Shown: positions 1-7,345, counted from the first letter of the stretch. The stretch: DNA of 22,867 bases from a virus (IMGVR_UViG_3300009481_000110:1-22867), one strand, 5' to 3'. Translations and numbers: made by a program. Notes: generated from the letters alone by a model not told the origin.

Positions 1-230
1 GTGCTATCAATATTGTAAGTAGCGGTGTCTTTGACCATAGCAACTGATTTTTGTGCGATAGTCCATTGATTCAAGCCTCTATTTGCCCACTCGGCAAGCA
101 TAATGTTAAGACTTCTAGTAGCACTTTTTAAATCATACCCGGTGCGTAACTCAATACCACAACGCTCAAAAGCTTCTTCAATATACTCTGCTACGTCTGG
201 TTCAAAATTTTTACTACTACTCGTTGCCAT
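1..230 (-). CDS. P22 gp4-like tail accessory / head-tail protein (N-terminal part)
   Basis: This frame opens with ATG at 230 and runs to the window edge without a stop, giving 76 residues of a longer protein. The start reads MATSSSKNFEPDVAEY, followed by an IEEAFERCG helix and a segment containing RTGYDLKSATRSLN and AEWANRGLNQW. From memory this N-terminus is very common in marine phage genomes and belongs to proteins compared with the P22 gp4 tail accessory factor, a ring protein between portal and tail. The start overlaps the end of the preceding gene by 14 bases, typical of translational coupling. No strong ribosome binding site is visible. The family name comes from pattern memory and only the first third or so is visible, so the exact role is tentative. 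Confidence 0.6.
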   Translation of the reverse strand, partial: MATSSSKNFEPDVAEYIEEAFERCGIELRTGYDLKSATRSLNIMLAEWANRGLNQWTIAQKSVAMVKDTATYNIDS

Positions 231-912
231 CTTTGTCCTCTTGAGCGTATAGATTGTTGAAAGTTATTTCGGGATCCATATAGCTCTCATGTTGTTCTGC
301 TGAGTGAGTCCATTGCGAAGGCATAAAGTCTGGTGCGCCTTCGCCAACTCGCCACAATGCAGGATTTGTTGCTCTAACTCTATTGTTAGGTAAAGCGACA
401 AAGTTGCCCGTAAACTCGCCAGCGTCAGTTAAATATAACACATGTGATTGTTTATGTTGAGCGGGATCGTCAGCAATAGAGTGTTCGGTGTAATCCACCG
501 TAAATAAATACTTACCCGTGTAAAACTCACCACCAATTTTACAAATCCAAGGGGAGCTACTAACCCTATCCATGGTTATAACCGAGTGATGATGGCTCAA
601 ACAGTCCCATGGTTGTGCTAAATGGTCTTCCATAGGTTCTGGCCACTCTGCTAAGGGAATATCGGCTATAAGAGCTTGTATGGGCATCCTAGCCCACATA
701 GCACCACCGTGTATGTTTTCATCTGGATAGTCTTCAAAATCTGTTTCGCAACCAGTAAAGACCACTTGGAAGGAAAGCGATCTGTCTGGCAAAGTGTTCA
801 CTGCAAAAACTAAGGCGTGTAGATACTCGCCATGATATTTTTGATGGTTAGCAGTAAATTCTTTACGCACCCAACACTTAAACTGAGGTATGTTTGAGAT
901 TAAATATGCCAC
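217..912 (-). CDS. Conserved marine-phage protein of unknown function, 231 aa
   Basis: The frame most likely starts at a GTG at 912-910 (MAYLISNIPQF); I see no ATG near that point and no Shine-Dalgarno sequence. The protein is soluble, with no signal peptide or membrane segment. It is rich in Trp and His (for example EWPEPMEDHLAQPW and LSHHHSVITMD) and ends in an acidic tail. I have the impression of having seen this protein in many uncultured marine phages, but I know no function. Its place between the basic small proteins and the gp4-like gene, in the structural part of the late operon, suggests a virion or assembly role. That is inferred from location only. Confidence 0.75.
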   Translation of the reverse strand: MAYLISNIPQFKCWVRKEFTANHQKYHGEYLHALVFAVNTLPDRSLSFQVVFTGCETDFEDYPDENIHGGAMWARMPIQALIADIPLAEWPEPMEDHLAQPWDCLSHHHSVITMDRVSSSPWICKIGGEFYTGKYLFTVDYTEHSIADDPAQHKQSHVLYLTDAGEFTGNFVALPNNRVRATNPALWRVGEGAPDFMPSQWTHSAEQHESYMDPEITFNNLYAQEDKDGNE

Positions 913-930
913 AATATTTAATTAGTTTAT

Positions 931-1305
931 TTATTTACCGTACAGTCCGCGACCACCTTTTGCCATACCTTTGGCTCGTTTCATAGAACCGCCTTTAGCC
1001 ATACCTTTTGCTTTTTTTAACATAGGTGTTTGACCTTGAGCTCTAGTACCTTCGCCCATCAAAGCTGACATTACTGATTTAGGCATATTGCTCATGCCAG
1101 AATTAGCTTTCATTTCAGCACGAGCTGCACCACCTATAGCCATGTACTTTGTGCCTTTCATAGCACCGCCCTTTGCCATACCTTTGGTGCCTTTCATTGC
1201 TCCGCCTTTAGCCATGCCTTTAGTGCCTTTCATAGCACCACCTTTAGCCATGCCTTTCGTACCTTTCATAGCACCACCTCTTGCCATATATTTACGACCT
1301 TTCAT
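931..1305 (-). CDS. Lys/Gly/Met-rich repetitive basic protein, 124 aa
   Basis: The protein starts with ATG at 1305, seven bases after a clear AAGGAG. Residues 1-60 are five tandem 12-residue units of the form M-K-G-T-K-G-M-A-K-G-G-A, and the C-terminus carries two more divergent units (KGMAKGGS, KGMAKGGR) before ending in GLYGK. It is strongly positive, has almost no acidic residues and lacks a hydrophobic core, so it is probably disordered. I do not recognise a named family. The charge suggests binding to nucleic acid or to an acidic capsid surface, as for a minor virion or DNA-condensing protein. It is the first in a run of four adjacent basic proteins and shares a GLYG(K/R) ending with the next one. 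Confidence 0.7.
   Translation of the reverse strand: MKGRKYMARGGAMKGTKGMAKGGAMKGTKGMAKGGAMKGTKGMAKGGAMKGTKYMAIGGAARAEMKANSGMSNMPKSVMSALMGEGTRAQGQTPMLKKAKGMAKGGSMKRAKGMAKGGRGLYGK
1126..1305 (-). repeat. Five tandem 36-bp direct repeats inside the basic repeat protein gene
   Basis: Five consecutive units of 36 bases encode the 12-residue repeat M-K-G-x-K-x-M-A-x-G-G-A. The middle units differ mainly at third codon positions, so selection appears to act on the protein rather than the DNA. The first (KGRKYMAR) and fifth (KGTKYMAI) units are the most divergent. The in-frame period makes unit number likely to vary by slippage or recombination. Confidence 0.85.
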
Positions 1306-1307
1306 AA

Positions 1308-1616
1308 TTAACTCCTTCCGTATAAACCCATATTAGGTTTGGTTTTAATAATACCACCTTTTGCTGCAAAAGTTTTAACATTAGTTGGTTTACCGCCAAC
1401 GCCTTGTTTTTTTGATCTTTTTCTTTTGACAGCAGAAGCTATTTGACCTTTTGACATGTTCCGAGCTTGTGATCTCGGCACACATTTGGGATATTTTCTT
1501 TTTGAGCCTTTAGTGGATTTACGTCCACAAGCTTGAAACTTACCATCTTTTTTGGGCGCACCAATGTCTACCCAATCACCTTTGGAACCTTTACCAAACC
1601 AAGTTTTTAAAGACAT
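1308..1616 (-). CDS. Small basic conserved phage protein, 102 aa
   Basis: The ATG at 1616 shares one base with the stop of the preceding gene (TAATG), so translation is probably coupled. Near the N-terminus are GDWVDIG and a Cys-containing FQACGRKSTKG, followed by KRKYPKCVP with a second Cys, a basic KGQIASAVKRKRSKK helix and a C-terminal GLYGRS. The protein is about one third Lys plus Arg. The CGR ... KYPKC pattern occurs in small basic proteins of marine phages and large viruses, but I know of no experimental role. The two Cys could bind metal. Structural or DNA-binding function is inferred from charge and neighbours. Confidence 0.7.
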   Translation of the reverse strand: MSLKTWFGKGSKGDWVDIGAPKKDGKFQACGRKSTKGSKRKYPKCVPRSQARNMSKGQIASAVKRKRSKKQGVGGKPTNVKTFAAKGGIIKTKPNMGLYGRS

Positions 1617-2068
1617 TAGCTTCTAGGCACTTTAGTCATTTTTTGTTTACCGGGCATAATGGCACCACAACCACGAGCTTGGACCATGACTGCACCACCG
1701 CTTTTCATAAAACCCATTTTGTTTCTTACCTTAGTAGGCAGTTTTTTAAGACCTTTATTATCAGCTGGTATTGGTTTTAAATCTTTTTTGACCTCTCCGC
1801 CTTCAGCTTTCTTCTTGCCCTTATATTTACCGCCCATGCGTTTGTATTCTTGAACCATGTAACCAGAAGCATAAGCACTTGGAAACACGTCAAATTTAGC
1901 CTTAGCTTTGGCTTTCGCTTTTCTATACAAAGCTGGGTTTGCTACGTTAGATGGCACACTACCACCCTCTTTCATTCCTATTGATTTTAAAGTTTTAGCT
2001 TGACTAGCATGGGTTTTACTAGCTTTTTCTAACCCTTTGATAACTTTTTTAATTTTTTGTTTTGCCAT
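1616..2068 (-). CDS. Lys-rich basic protein with conserved C-terminal Cys motif, 150 aa
   Basis: The start is ATG at 2068, six bases after the stop of the upstream gene, with no clear ribosome binding site. An N-terminal Lys-rich region leads to a KAKAKAKAKFDVFPSAYASG segment and an EYKRMGGKYKG motif. The C-terminus reads GFMKSGGAVMVQARGCGA and ends KVPRS. The tail (MVQARGCGA then basic PRS) looks like a conserved ending of marine-phage basic proteins. The FDVFPSAYAS segment is the only part likely to fold as a helix. Function is unknown; it sits within the run of basic proteins from 931 to 2368 in a late structural operon. Confidence 0.7.
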   Translation of the reverse strand: MAKQKIKKVIKGLEKASKTHASQAKTLKSIGMKEGGSVPSNVANPALYRKAKAKAKAKFDVFPSAYASGYMVQEYKRMGGKYKGKKKAEGGEVKKDLKPIPADNKGLKKLPTKVRNKMGFMKSGGAVMVQARGCGAIMPGKQKMTKVPRS

Positions 2069-2074
2069 AATAAT

Positions 2075-2368
2075 TTACCAGTTTTTACAAGACCAATAAG
2101 AAGCAGCAAAAACATCTTTCTTTTTTTCCACAGCGTCACAGCCATGTCTAGCTCGAAATGATTTGCGTCTTTTCGGTTGGTCTTTTTTGATTGACAAGTT
2201 TGGATCGCCATACCTAACAATCTTAACTTGGTCGCCTTTTTTTGCTAACACAGCAAATTTTTTATTTTTGCCAGGCGTTCTTTTTTGTTGATTGTAGCCA
2301 GAAAAAGTCTCCCCACGATAAGATAATCTACCGCTAGGGAGTCTTTTTACATCACTTGTGTCAGCCAC
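2075..2368 (-). CDS. Small conserved phage protein with KSFRARH ... YWSCK ending, 97 aa
   Basis: The start is probably GTG at 2368 (MADTSDVKRLPSG), directly after the stop of the previous gene. Residues 35-60 form a strand-rich stretch (KKFAVLAKKGDQVKIVRYGD). The C-terminus has the motif RRKSFRARHGCD, then ASYWSCKNW. I associate the RKSFRARH-Cys ... YWSCK ending with small head or prohead-associated proteins of T4-like cyanophages and other marine phages, but the assignment is from memory. Two Cys and a His lie close together and could form a metal site. The protein is basic like its downstream neighbours. Confidence 0.7.
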   Translation of the reverse strand: MADTSDVKRLPSGRLSYRGETFSGYNQQKRTPGKNKKFAVLAKKGDQVKIVRYGDPNLSIKKDQPKRRKSFRARHGCDAVEKKKDVFAASYWSCKNW

Positions 2369-2370
2369 AC

Positions 2371-2772
2371 TTAAAAGTTTTTGTTCAAAACCAAAATGAT
2401 GGAGTAAGCATCGCCATTGCTATGGCCTATGGTTGTGAAATCTATATCACCAGTTACCCCACTGCCAGCATTGTTTGGAATACCAGAAAATAAATCATAG
2501 TATTCATCGCCAGTGCTATCAGCTGGTAAAGTGGTTGCTAGTACGTTGGTGGTAGCGTCAAATTCAATATCAACACCCATGCCTCGACATGCCCAATATA
2601 TTCTAGCTATAGATACAGAAGTACATGCTTCGCCTCGACTATTAGTAGTCAAGGCTGAAACATCTACTTTTTTTACAGCCGCTTCGCCTGTGCCATCACT
2701 CTCGTTAGTGAATTTAAGCACGGCAATTCGCTCACCATCTTGTATTGTCTGACTTGTTACTGTATCAGCCAT
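2371..2772 (-). CDS. Putative virion structural protein, 133 aa
   Basis: ATG at 2772 follows a good AAGGAG, one of the repeated AGGAGTAA-type sites in front of structural genes here. The protein is beta-rich, acidic and Thr/Ser/Gly-rich, with ERIAVLKFTNES, an IARIYWACRGMGVDIEFD segment and a C-terminal YSIILVLNKNF. No signal peptide or membrane segment is visible. Similar short beta proteins lie beside capsid and decoration genes in marine phages. It follows a probable lectin-like structural gene with a ten-base gap. I expect a capsid or tail surface component, but no catalytic or family-defining motif confirms this. Confidence 0.7.
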   Translation of the reverse strand: MADTVTSQTIQDGERIAVLKFTNESDGTGEAAVKKVDVSALTTNSRGEACTSVSIARIYWACRGMGVDIEFDATTNVLATTLPADSTGDEYYDLFSGIPNNAGSGVTGDIDFTTIGHSNGDAYSIILVLNKNF

Positions 2773-2782
2773 GTGTTACTCC

Positions 2783-3493
2783 TTACAGTTCTGTGGCAGC
2801 AGTACGTTCTTTGCTTGCACCGATGTAATCGACAGTCAAAGTTTTTGCAGCAGCAGCACCATTTTGTATGCCAAACGAAAGAGTTAATTCTTCGTCATCT
2901 GGAGCATTAGTGCTAACAACTGTGCCAGCTAATACATTGTTTTGAAAGACATGAAACTTTTGATCTTTAGGATCGTAAACGAATCCTATAGTCATAAAAG
3001 TATCGTCAGCCAATGAATTAGGCAGAGTCAATGTTGACTGTGTGCTGTCTTTTTCAACAATGAAGCTGATTGTTGCAGCTCCATCTGATTTCAAAAAGAA
3101 GATGCCGTCTGTGACATCTAATGGCGATGTATCAGTCAGTTGTAAACCAGCAACAATGTCAGACTGGGTAGCATCACTGGTTTTAAATCGCATGTTAAAT
3201 GCTAACTGTTTGCCAGCCTCGTACTTATAACCTTCTTTTACAAGCTGGAAAAAGTCGTGGTCATTATCTCCAGCTGCGTTGGTTACTAATAGTAAACCAC
3301 CGTCGCCATCAGCTAATGCCTCAGTTGCGGATCCTGTGCCATCCTCTGTTGTTGTAATTGTCCAATCGGACGCTAAGTAAGTATCAAAATCATTAAAATA
3401 AGTATGATACTTATGGGGTGCAGGTGCTTTAAGTTTACCTAATGTTGAATCGGTCCCAACATTGGTAACACCCGAAGTAAAGTGCGTAGTCAT
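2783..3493 (-). CDS. Putative virion structural protein with beta-sandwich (lectin-like) pattern, 236 aa
   Basis: I place the start at ATG 3493 (MTTHFTSGVTNVG) because a perfect GGAGG sits seven bases upstream; the frame is open further up but without such a site. The sequence has YFNDFDTYLASDWTITTTEDG, then alternating strands (LAFNMRFKTSDA, IVAGLQLTD, MTIGFVYDPKDQKFHVFQNN) and ends KTLTVDYIGASKERTAATEL. The order of strands and the final TVDYI strand resemble concanavalin/LamG-type sandwiches used for surface decoration or glycan contact. This is a fold impression, not a proven match. The gene is preceded by a candidate promoter at 3559-3587. Confidence 0.7.
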   Translation of the reverse strand: MTTHFTSGVTNVGTDSTLGKLKAPAPHKYHTYFNDFDTYLASDWTITTTEDGTGSATEALADGDGGLLLVTNAAGDNDHDFFQLVKEGYKYEAGKQLAFNMRFKTSDATQSDIVAGLQLTDTSPLDVTDGIFFLKSDGAATISFIVEKDSTQSTLTLPNSLADDTFMTIGFVYDPKDQKFHVFQNNVLAGTVVSTNAPDDEELTLSFGIQNGAAAAKTLTVDYIGASKERTAATEL

Positions 3494-3558
3494 AATCAGC
3501 CTCCTTAAATTTAGCCATTGCAAACACCATGTCTGCAACAATTAGTTCTACAAGTCTG

Positions 3559-3587
3559 ATAATACTACTTGCCTATAAGTTTGACAA
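3559..3587 (-). promoter_or_regulatory. Candidate sigma70-type promoter for the structural genes below 3493
   Basis: On the minus strand TTGTCA (3587-3582) and TATTAT (3564-3559) are separated by exactly 17 bases, each one or two mismatches from consensus. Transcription would begin near 3552, leaving a leader of about 60 bases before the GGAGG and ATG at 3493. The surrounding gap (3494-3605) has no gene. The AT-rich background makes chance matches common, but the spacing and position in one of the few gaps support it. Confidence 0.45.
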
Positions 3588-3605
3588 CTGAGAGGTAGAT
3601 TTAGA

Positions 3606-3830
3606 TTATTCGCCGTTGGTTCTCTTAAAATGCACTCGCACAAAGTATTTTCTTAACAAAGAAACCAAAGTAAACACTATTGTTTGAAATACTGCCGTGG
3701 TAGTAATGCTCAGTCCCAACCAAGTAGAAAAAGAGAGTACCCCTAAAGCAACCGGGAAAGCTAAGAAAAAACCTACGCCAACATCGGTTATTGCTTCATA
3801 GGCAGCTGATTTGTCGTATAAATTTTTCAT
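3606..3830 (-). CDS. Small two-helix membrane protein, 74 aa
   Basis: The start is ATG at 3830 (MKNLYDKSAAYEAITDVG); no strong ribosome binding site is seen. Two hydrophobic helices, roughly residues 18-39 and 43-61, are followed by a basic cytoplasmic tail (LLRKYFVRVHFKR). The pattern 'N-terminal amphipathic segment, two helices, RKYFVR' recurs in small phage membrane proteins of unknown role, some grouped as DUF7220-like in my memory. It lies alone between a terminator and a promoter, an unusual placement that suggests separate expression. A holin or inner-membrane role is possible, but the protein is far from the lysis genes. Confidence 0.65.
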   Translation of the reverse strand: MKNLYDKSAAYEAITDVGVGFFLAFPVALGVLSFSTWLGLSITTTAVFQTIVFTLVSLLRKYFVRVHFKRTNGE

Positions 3831-3851
3831 GTTTATAATATTTTGTAAATT

Positions 3852-3879
3852 ATTATAAATTATTATACAACTATGTAAA
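3852..3879 (-). promoter_or_regulatory. Candidate sigma70-type promoter after the capsid terminator
   Basis: The minus strand has TTTACA (3879-3874) and TATAAT (3857-3852) with a 16-base spacer, directly after the intrinsic terminator and just ahead of the small membrane protein gene. The -10 is a perfect consensus. The region is extremely AT-rich with several overlapping -10-like hexamers, so the exact start is uncertain. Confidence 0.4.
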
Positions 3880-3880
3880 T

Positions 3881-3905
3881 AAAAAAAAGGACTCTTTCGA
3901 GTCCT
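3881..3905 (-). terminator. Rho-independent terminator downstream of the major capsid gene
   Basis: On the minus strand the arms AGGACTC (3905-3899) and GAGTCCT (3894-3888) form a perfect 7-bp stem closed by a GAAA tetraloop and followed by eight T (3888-3881, the first being the last stem base). It lies about 45 bases after the capsid stop codon. Read on the plus strand there is no comparable T tract, so it works in one direction only. Confidence 0.9.
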
Positions 3906-3948
3906 CTTCTTTGTAATACTGAGTTAAAAACTGTACTACGAGTTCTTG

Positions 3949-4866
3949 TTATGCACCTTGAGATCCATAGATTCCTCTCCAATCAGAGAAACCAAAGGAA
4001 TATCTTTCTCTTGCTTTATAACGGATGTTGCCAGTAGCAAAGTCTGGTTCCATGGATGTTTCCATCGCAGTTCTTTGGAACATTTTAAGACCTTCTCCTT
4101 GTGCCGTTATTGAAGTAAGGATGAAGAAAGCATCTGGGTCAGTAAGATAATGATTTACTGAATAACCGCCCGGTAGAACATTAGTGTTCTTGATAGCGTT
4201 TATATCATTATCTGCTGTGCCAGACCTTTGTGGTGAATTAAGTATTCTGTCAGCAACAAAAACAAGTTGCGGTGGGATAATAAGTTTATCCGCTTGGACA
4301 GAGATAATTAATCCTTTATCATCTGTGAAAGTTGATATGTCAATCAACGCATCTTCTAAAGACGTTTCATTAAGATCAGCCATAGAAGTAGCTCTGTTAG
4401 CTACTGAACCACCGCCAGCTAAGGGGTGATCTGTTGCTATCAAAGATTTACCATCTCCACCTAAAAAACTAGATGAAAAAGCGTTGTTTAATACGTCTGC
4501 ACCTTTAACCTCTTTGGTGTTAGCCATAGATTTTGCTAGTGCTTTGACATACCTTTTACCCAAAGAATCGTAGAGATTGTCTTCTACAGCTTCTTCTGTA
4601 AGTGCAAACGCTAAGGCCACAGTATCGTGGGTGTATCTTGCGCTGTAACTTTCAGAAGCGTTGTCAAAAACAACTCCTTGTCCTTCGGACTTTGTTGGTG
4701 CCGAGCCGAATCCTGTAATTAGGACTTCTTCCTCGAACGCTCTACTAGAATCTTCTATTGCAAAGATTTCTTCGTATTCACGGTCGTATTCATCATAAGA
4801 AAGTCCAAATAAAGAATTTAGTCCAGGCTCTAACTCTTTAGCGAGTTGTGCTCTTGAAATTGCCAT
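3949..4866 (-). CDS. Major capsid protein, Mu gpT-like HK97-fold type, 305 aa
   Basis: The start is ATG at 4866 with AAGGAG upstream. The N-terminus MAISRAQLAKELEPGLN is followed by YDEYDREYEEIFAIEDSSRAFEE, typical of Mu gpT-family heads. ALAFALTEEAVEDNLYDSLGKRY in the middle matches the long spine helix, DHPLAGGG and RNILP-like regions follow, and the C-terminus has ETSMEPDFATGNIRYKARERYSFGFSDWRGIYGS. Length is as expected for this family (about 300 residues), with no separate delta domain visible beyond the N-terminal helix. Context agrees: scaffold candidate and portal upstream, strong terminator downstream. Family recognition is by eye; the role as main head subunit is well supported by order and pattern. 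Confidence 0.88.
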   Translation of the reverse strand: MAISRAQLAKELEPGLNSLFGLSYDEYDREYEEIFAIEDSSRAFEEEVLITGFGSAPTKSEGQGVVFDNASESYSARYTHDTVALAFALTEEAVEDNLYDSLGKRYVKALAKSMANTKEVKGADVLNNAFSSSFLGGDGKSLIATDHPLAGGGSVANRATSMADLNETSLEDALIDISTFTDDKGLIISVQADKLIIPPQLVFVADRILNSPQRSGTADNDINAIKNTNVLPGGYSVNHYLTDPDAFFILTSITAQGEGLKMFQRTAMETSMEPDFATGNIRYKARERYSFGFSDWRGIYGSQGA

Positions 4867-4880
4867 TATTTATTTACTCC

Positions 4881-5468
4881 TTATGCTAAACCAGCACCTT
4901 TTTGTCCCATGATGTGATTCTGAATCACACACAGTACATTGGTGTTGGATGATGATACATCATCGTTATCGGGATCCTGAGAGATGTCGAGAGCTTTCAA
5001 AGGCAAAGTCGCTGTTGTAGCGCCAGTACCTACGTCAAGTTCTGCGTTCGATCTTCCAGACTTAGTATCGCCTACGGGTGAGTTTTCCACGATGTCAAAA
5101 TTTCCGAACAAGTCAGCTACAGGCATAGCTGCATCTGCTTGTACTTCAAATACGACATTAGGATCGTCAACGACGCTTGCGATTATATCCGAAGCAGCAA
5201 TACTGCCCGGATAATAGTTCTTAAATACTTGTTCGCCTGTAGTGGGGTCAGTGTATTGAACTCCGTTAAACACTCCGACAATCGGAACGGTTCCAGTTGC
5301 GGCGTGTCTACCTATAACTCCAGCTGTTAGTTGGGTAACTAAGTCGCCTTGAAATATAGGTGTAGTCGCTCCACTTGCAATTCTGTATCGGCTTTGACCG
5401 CCAGAATAAGGTGCACCACTCATCATACGAACAGGTTTTAAGCCAAATGGACTATCATTATTAGCCAT
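4881..5468 (-). CDS. Putative capsid-associated (decoration-type) structural protein, 195 aa
   Basis: ATG at 5468 follows AGGAGTAA. The protein begins MANNDSPFGLKPVRMMSG and includes YRIASGATTPIFQGDLV, VPIVGVFNGVQYTDPTTGE, VVDDPNVVFEVQAD and a C-terminal VLCVIQNHIMGQKG. It is beta-rich, has no membrane segment, and is immediately upstream of the capsid gene in transcription order. Proteins with the 'SPFGLKPVR' start are found next to major capsid genes in many marine phages. A capsid surface or head-completion role is therefore likely, though not proven by any motif. Confidence 0.75.
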   Translation of the reverse strand: MANNDSPFGLKPVRMMSGAPYSGGQSRYRIASGATTPIFQGDLVTQLTAGVIGRHAATGTVPIVGVFNGVQYTDPTTGEQVFKNYYPGSIAASDIIASVVDDPNVVFEVQADAAMPVADLFGNFDIVENSPVGDTKSGRSNAELDVGTGATTATLPLKALDISQDPDNDDVSSSNTNVLCVIQNHIMGQKGAGLA

Positions 5469-5493
5469 AAGATTTACTCCTATTTATTGAGTG

Positions 5494-5970
5494 TCACTTT
5501 TTTCCAAAAGTAACATTCGATCTACGGTCAGAATCATACTTGACGTATCGACTTTCCTTGTTCGTTTCATTGAACATGTTGTTGTCCAATGCTTCCTTTG
5601 CTTGACGACTTTTGTCAGCATAGTAGGCATTACGTTCGTTTTTAGTCTCAACAGGTATTTTTGCTAAAAGTAGACCTTCGTTATATACAATACCAACATG
5701 TCTGCCAGAATCCATGGTAGGTAATTCAAATTCAGCAGGTAGATCTGTGCCTCTTACGAGTTCATAACCTTCCCTTAGTCTTCGACTTACATTACCTCTA
5801 TCCTCTTGTCCCAACATGGATTCTCTTATCCAACGATATTCATATCCTTCTGGAGCTGGAGGGGTTTCTAGCTTTCTTACTGGTCTCCATGGTTGTCTAC
5901 GAGTCGTTTTAGCGTGTTGCTCGGATTCACGAGATTGCCTAGTGGTTACATTCTCTTTTTCATCAGTCAT
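5494..5970 (-). CDS. Conserved head-region protein of unknown function, 158 aa
   Basis: The ATG at 5970 overlaps the stop of the scaffold-like gene by one base and has a strong GGGAGG. A charged, Arg-rich N-terminus (residues 1-35) precedes PPAPEGYEYRWIRESM, NVSRRLREGYELVRG, IVYNEGLLLAKIPVETKNERNAYY and a C-terminal RRSNVTFGKK. The order 'PPAPEG-x4-RWIR ... LREGYELVR ... LLLA(R/K)IP ... RNAYY ... VTFG' is a pattern I associate with proteins found beside phage capsid genes. No enzyme motif is present. It may be an assembly factor or minor head protein. Confidence 0.72.
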   Translation of the reverse strand: MTDEKENVTTRQSRESEQHAKTTRRQPWRPVRKLETPPAPEGYEYRWIRESMLGQEDRGNVSRRLREGYELVRGTDLPAEFELPTMDSGRHVGIVYNEGLLLAKIPVETKNERNAYYADKSRQAKEALDNNMFNETNKESRYVKYDSDRRSNVTFGKK

Positions 5971-6917
5971 TATTTTGCCTCCCTTGCGGAAATTTTTTGT
6001 TTTTCTTTAGCAACAGACTTCAACCACGCGTCTTCCGACATATTGTGTGGCTTTAGTCCTCTGAGACGTTCGACTTCTGCTTTGGAGAAAGTCACTCCGT
6101 TCTTTTTGCCTTGTGTTTTTTGTCGGCTTCCTACGGAAGTAGAGGTAACTCTTTGCACAGCGGGTTTTTCCTCTTCTTGCGCGACACTTTGCCCTGATAA
6201 AATATCTGGGTAAACTTTGCCTACACGAGCATCAAGCTCATTGTAATAATCTTCTGAGTCGGCTTCAAAACCTTCATTGATTAGATTGTAATGAGTGAAA
6301 TAAGCATATTGCGTGGCTTGTAAATTATCTTGGTTGGCAGTATCGCCATACCAAGTATTTTTCGAGTGCCAAGCTTTTGCTTGTTCGGTAGGTACTATTT
6401 CTTGTTGTTGTTCTGGTTGAACAAAATTCTCTTCTACAGGCGTAGATTCGGCTGTAGGCATTTGCTCTGCTTGTTGTTTAGCAATTCTTACTTTTTCTTT
6501 TTGAATAGATAAATCACTTTTGAGCGTGTCTGCTTTCGACATCAATTCAGCATCGCCAGACGCAACTGCTTTTTTATACAATTCATCAGCTTGTACTTCT
6601 TTGGCTTTCAACGCTTCTTCTTCTTTTTCAATCAAAGCCGATTGGCTTTTCAAACTTTCTTGTTTGAAAGCTGCGTTTTCTCTCTGACTTTGTAATAAAG
6701 CTTGCTCTAATTTAGCAGCTCTTTCTTCGGCCGCACGATGTCTTTCGTTAAGCTTGTTAATTCTTTTTGAAACACCTTTGGTGTAATTATCAAGTTCTTC
6801 TTCTGGACTGATAGCAGTTTCAGTTGCAACTGCCTCGGTTGGTTGATCTTCTACCTGTATTTCTAGCTCTTCTTCTGGTGTATTTGGAGCTGTGTTACTT
6901 TCTTGTTCACTCATCAT
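5970..6917 (-). CDS. Probable capsid scaffolding protein, 315 aa
   Basis: The ATG at 6917 overlaps the preceding stop as ATGA. Residues 1-45 are acidic and disordered; about 46-155 form a long charged coiled coil (SKRINKLNERHRAAEERAAKLEQALLQ and on); a Gln/Glu-rich linker follows; the last 50 residues are basic and end in a helix-turn-helix-like segment (VTFSKAEVERLRGLKPHNMSEDAWLKSV). An acidic N-terminus, coiled coil and basic C-terminal helix are the hallmarks of phage scaffold proteins that bind the capsid protein through the C-terminal end. Position between portal/GroES-like genes and capsid genes is as expected. No protease domain is seen. Confidence 0.75.
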   Translation of the reverse strand: MMSEQESNTAPNTPEEELEIQVEDQPTEAVATETAISPEEELDNYTKGVSKRINKLNERHRAAEERAAKLEQALLQSQRENAAFKQESLKSQSALIEKEEEALKAKEVQADELYKKAVASGDAELMSKADTLKSDLSIQKEKVRIAKQQAEQMPTAESTPVEENFVQPEQQQEIVPTEQAKAWHSKNTWYGDTANQDNLQATQYAYFTHYNLINEGFEADSEDYYNELDARVGKVYPDILSGQSVAQEEEKPAVQRVTSTSVGSRQKTQGKKNGVTFSKAEVERLRGLKPHNMSEDAWLKSVAKEKQKISAREAK

Positions 6918-7345
6918 AAACTCACTATGTCGTCTGGATCAAGAATGGTGGCTATCACTTCATCATCATTGATGATGCGAACTTCTGCACCGTCCTCTAA
7001 TTTAAACCTAGAGCCAGAATAGCGCCCTATTAAAACCCATTGTTTTTCTTCACACCAGGGGGTTTCTCCGTATCTAGCTTTATCGTTGTAGCATTGTGGA
7101 CCTTTCTTTACCACATAAGCCACTACTGTCGCTAAAGCTTCTCGATTGACTGTTTCGTTTGCCAGAATAATACCGCCTTTCGTTTTAACTTTGCCAGCAT
7201 AAGGCAAAACTAGAATACGCCAACCTGTTGGTTGAGGCATGCGGTCTATTAAAGAATTATCCAATAAACTAGGATCTAAAACCCTAGCGTCTTGTTCAAC
7301 GTAAGCATCAGCAACAATTTCATCTGTTGATTTAAGTTGGCTCAT
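6914..7345 (-). CDS. GroES-like co-chaperonin, 143 aa
   Basis: After a 35-residue N-terminal extension the protein shows the Cpn10 barrel: TGWRILVLPYAGKVKTKGGIIL with a shortened mobile loop (KTKGGIIL), then ETVNREALATVVAYVVKKGP, EKQWVLIGRYSGSRF and DGAEVRIINDDEVIATI. Standard GroES is about 95 residues; the extra N-terminus and an insertion with two Cys (QCYNDKARYGETPWCEEK) are phage features. Like T4 gp31 it probably partners host GroEL to fold the capsid protein; no large chaperonin subunit is in the window. It overlaps the scaffold gene by four bases, which fits co-expression with head assembly. Confidence 0.85.
   Translation of the reverse strand: MSQLKSTDEIVADAYVEQDARVLDPSLLDNSLIDRMPQPTGWRILVLPYAGKVKTKGGIILANETVNREALATVVAYVVKKGPQCYNDKARYGETPWCEEKQWVLIGRYSGSRFKLEDGAEVRIINDDEVIATILDPDDIVSL

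Noticed and set aside
1126-1305. Possible CRISPR-like array
   Set aside because: The 36-base units are contiguous, in frame and without spacers; they encode a protein repeat.
2029-2220. 63-residue minus-strand frame overlapping two basic protein genes
   Set aside because: Out of phase with both supported genes and composed of shifted Lys codons.
3494-3541. N-terminal extension (16 residues) of the lectin-like structural protein
   Set aside because: A perfect GGAGG stands seven bases before the internal ATG at 3493; the upstream start has no site and an unlike Trp/Leu-rich sequence.
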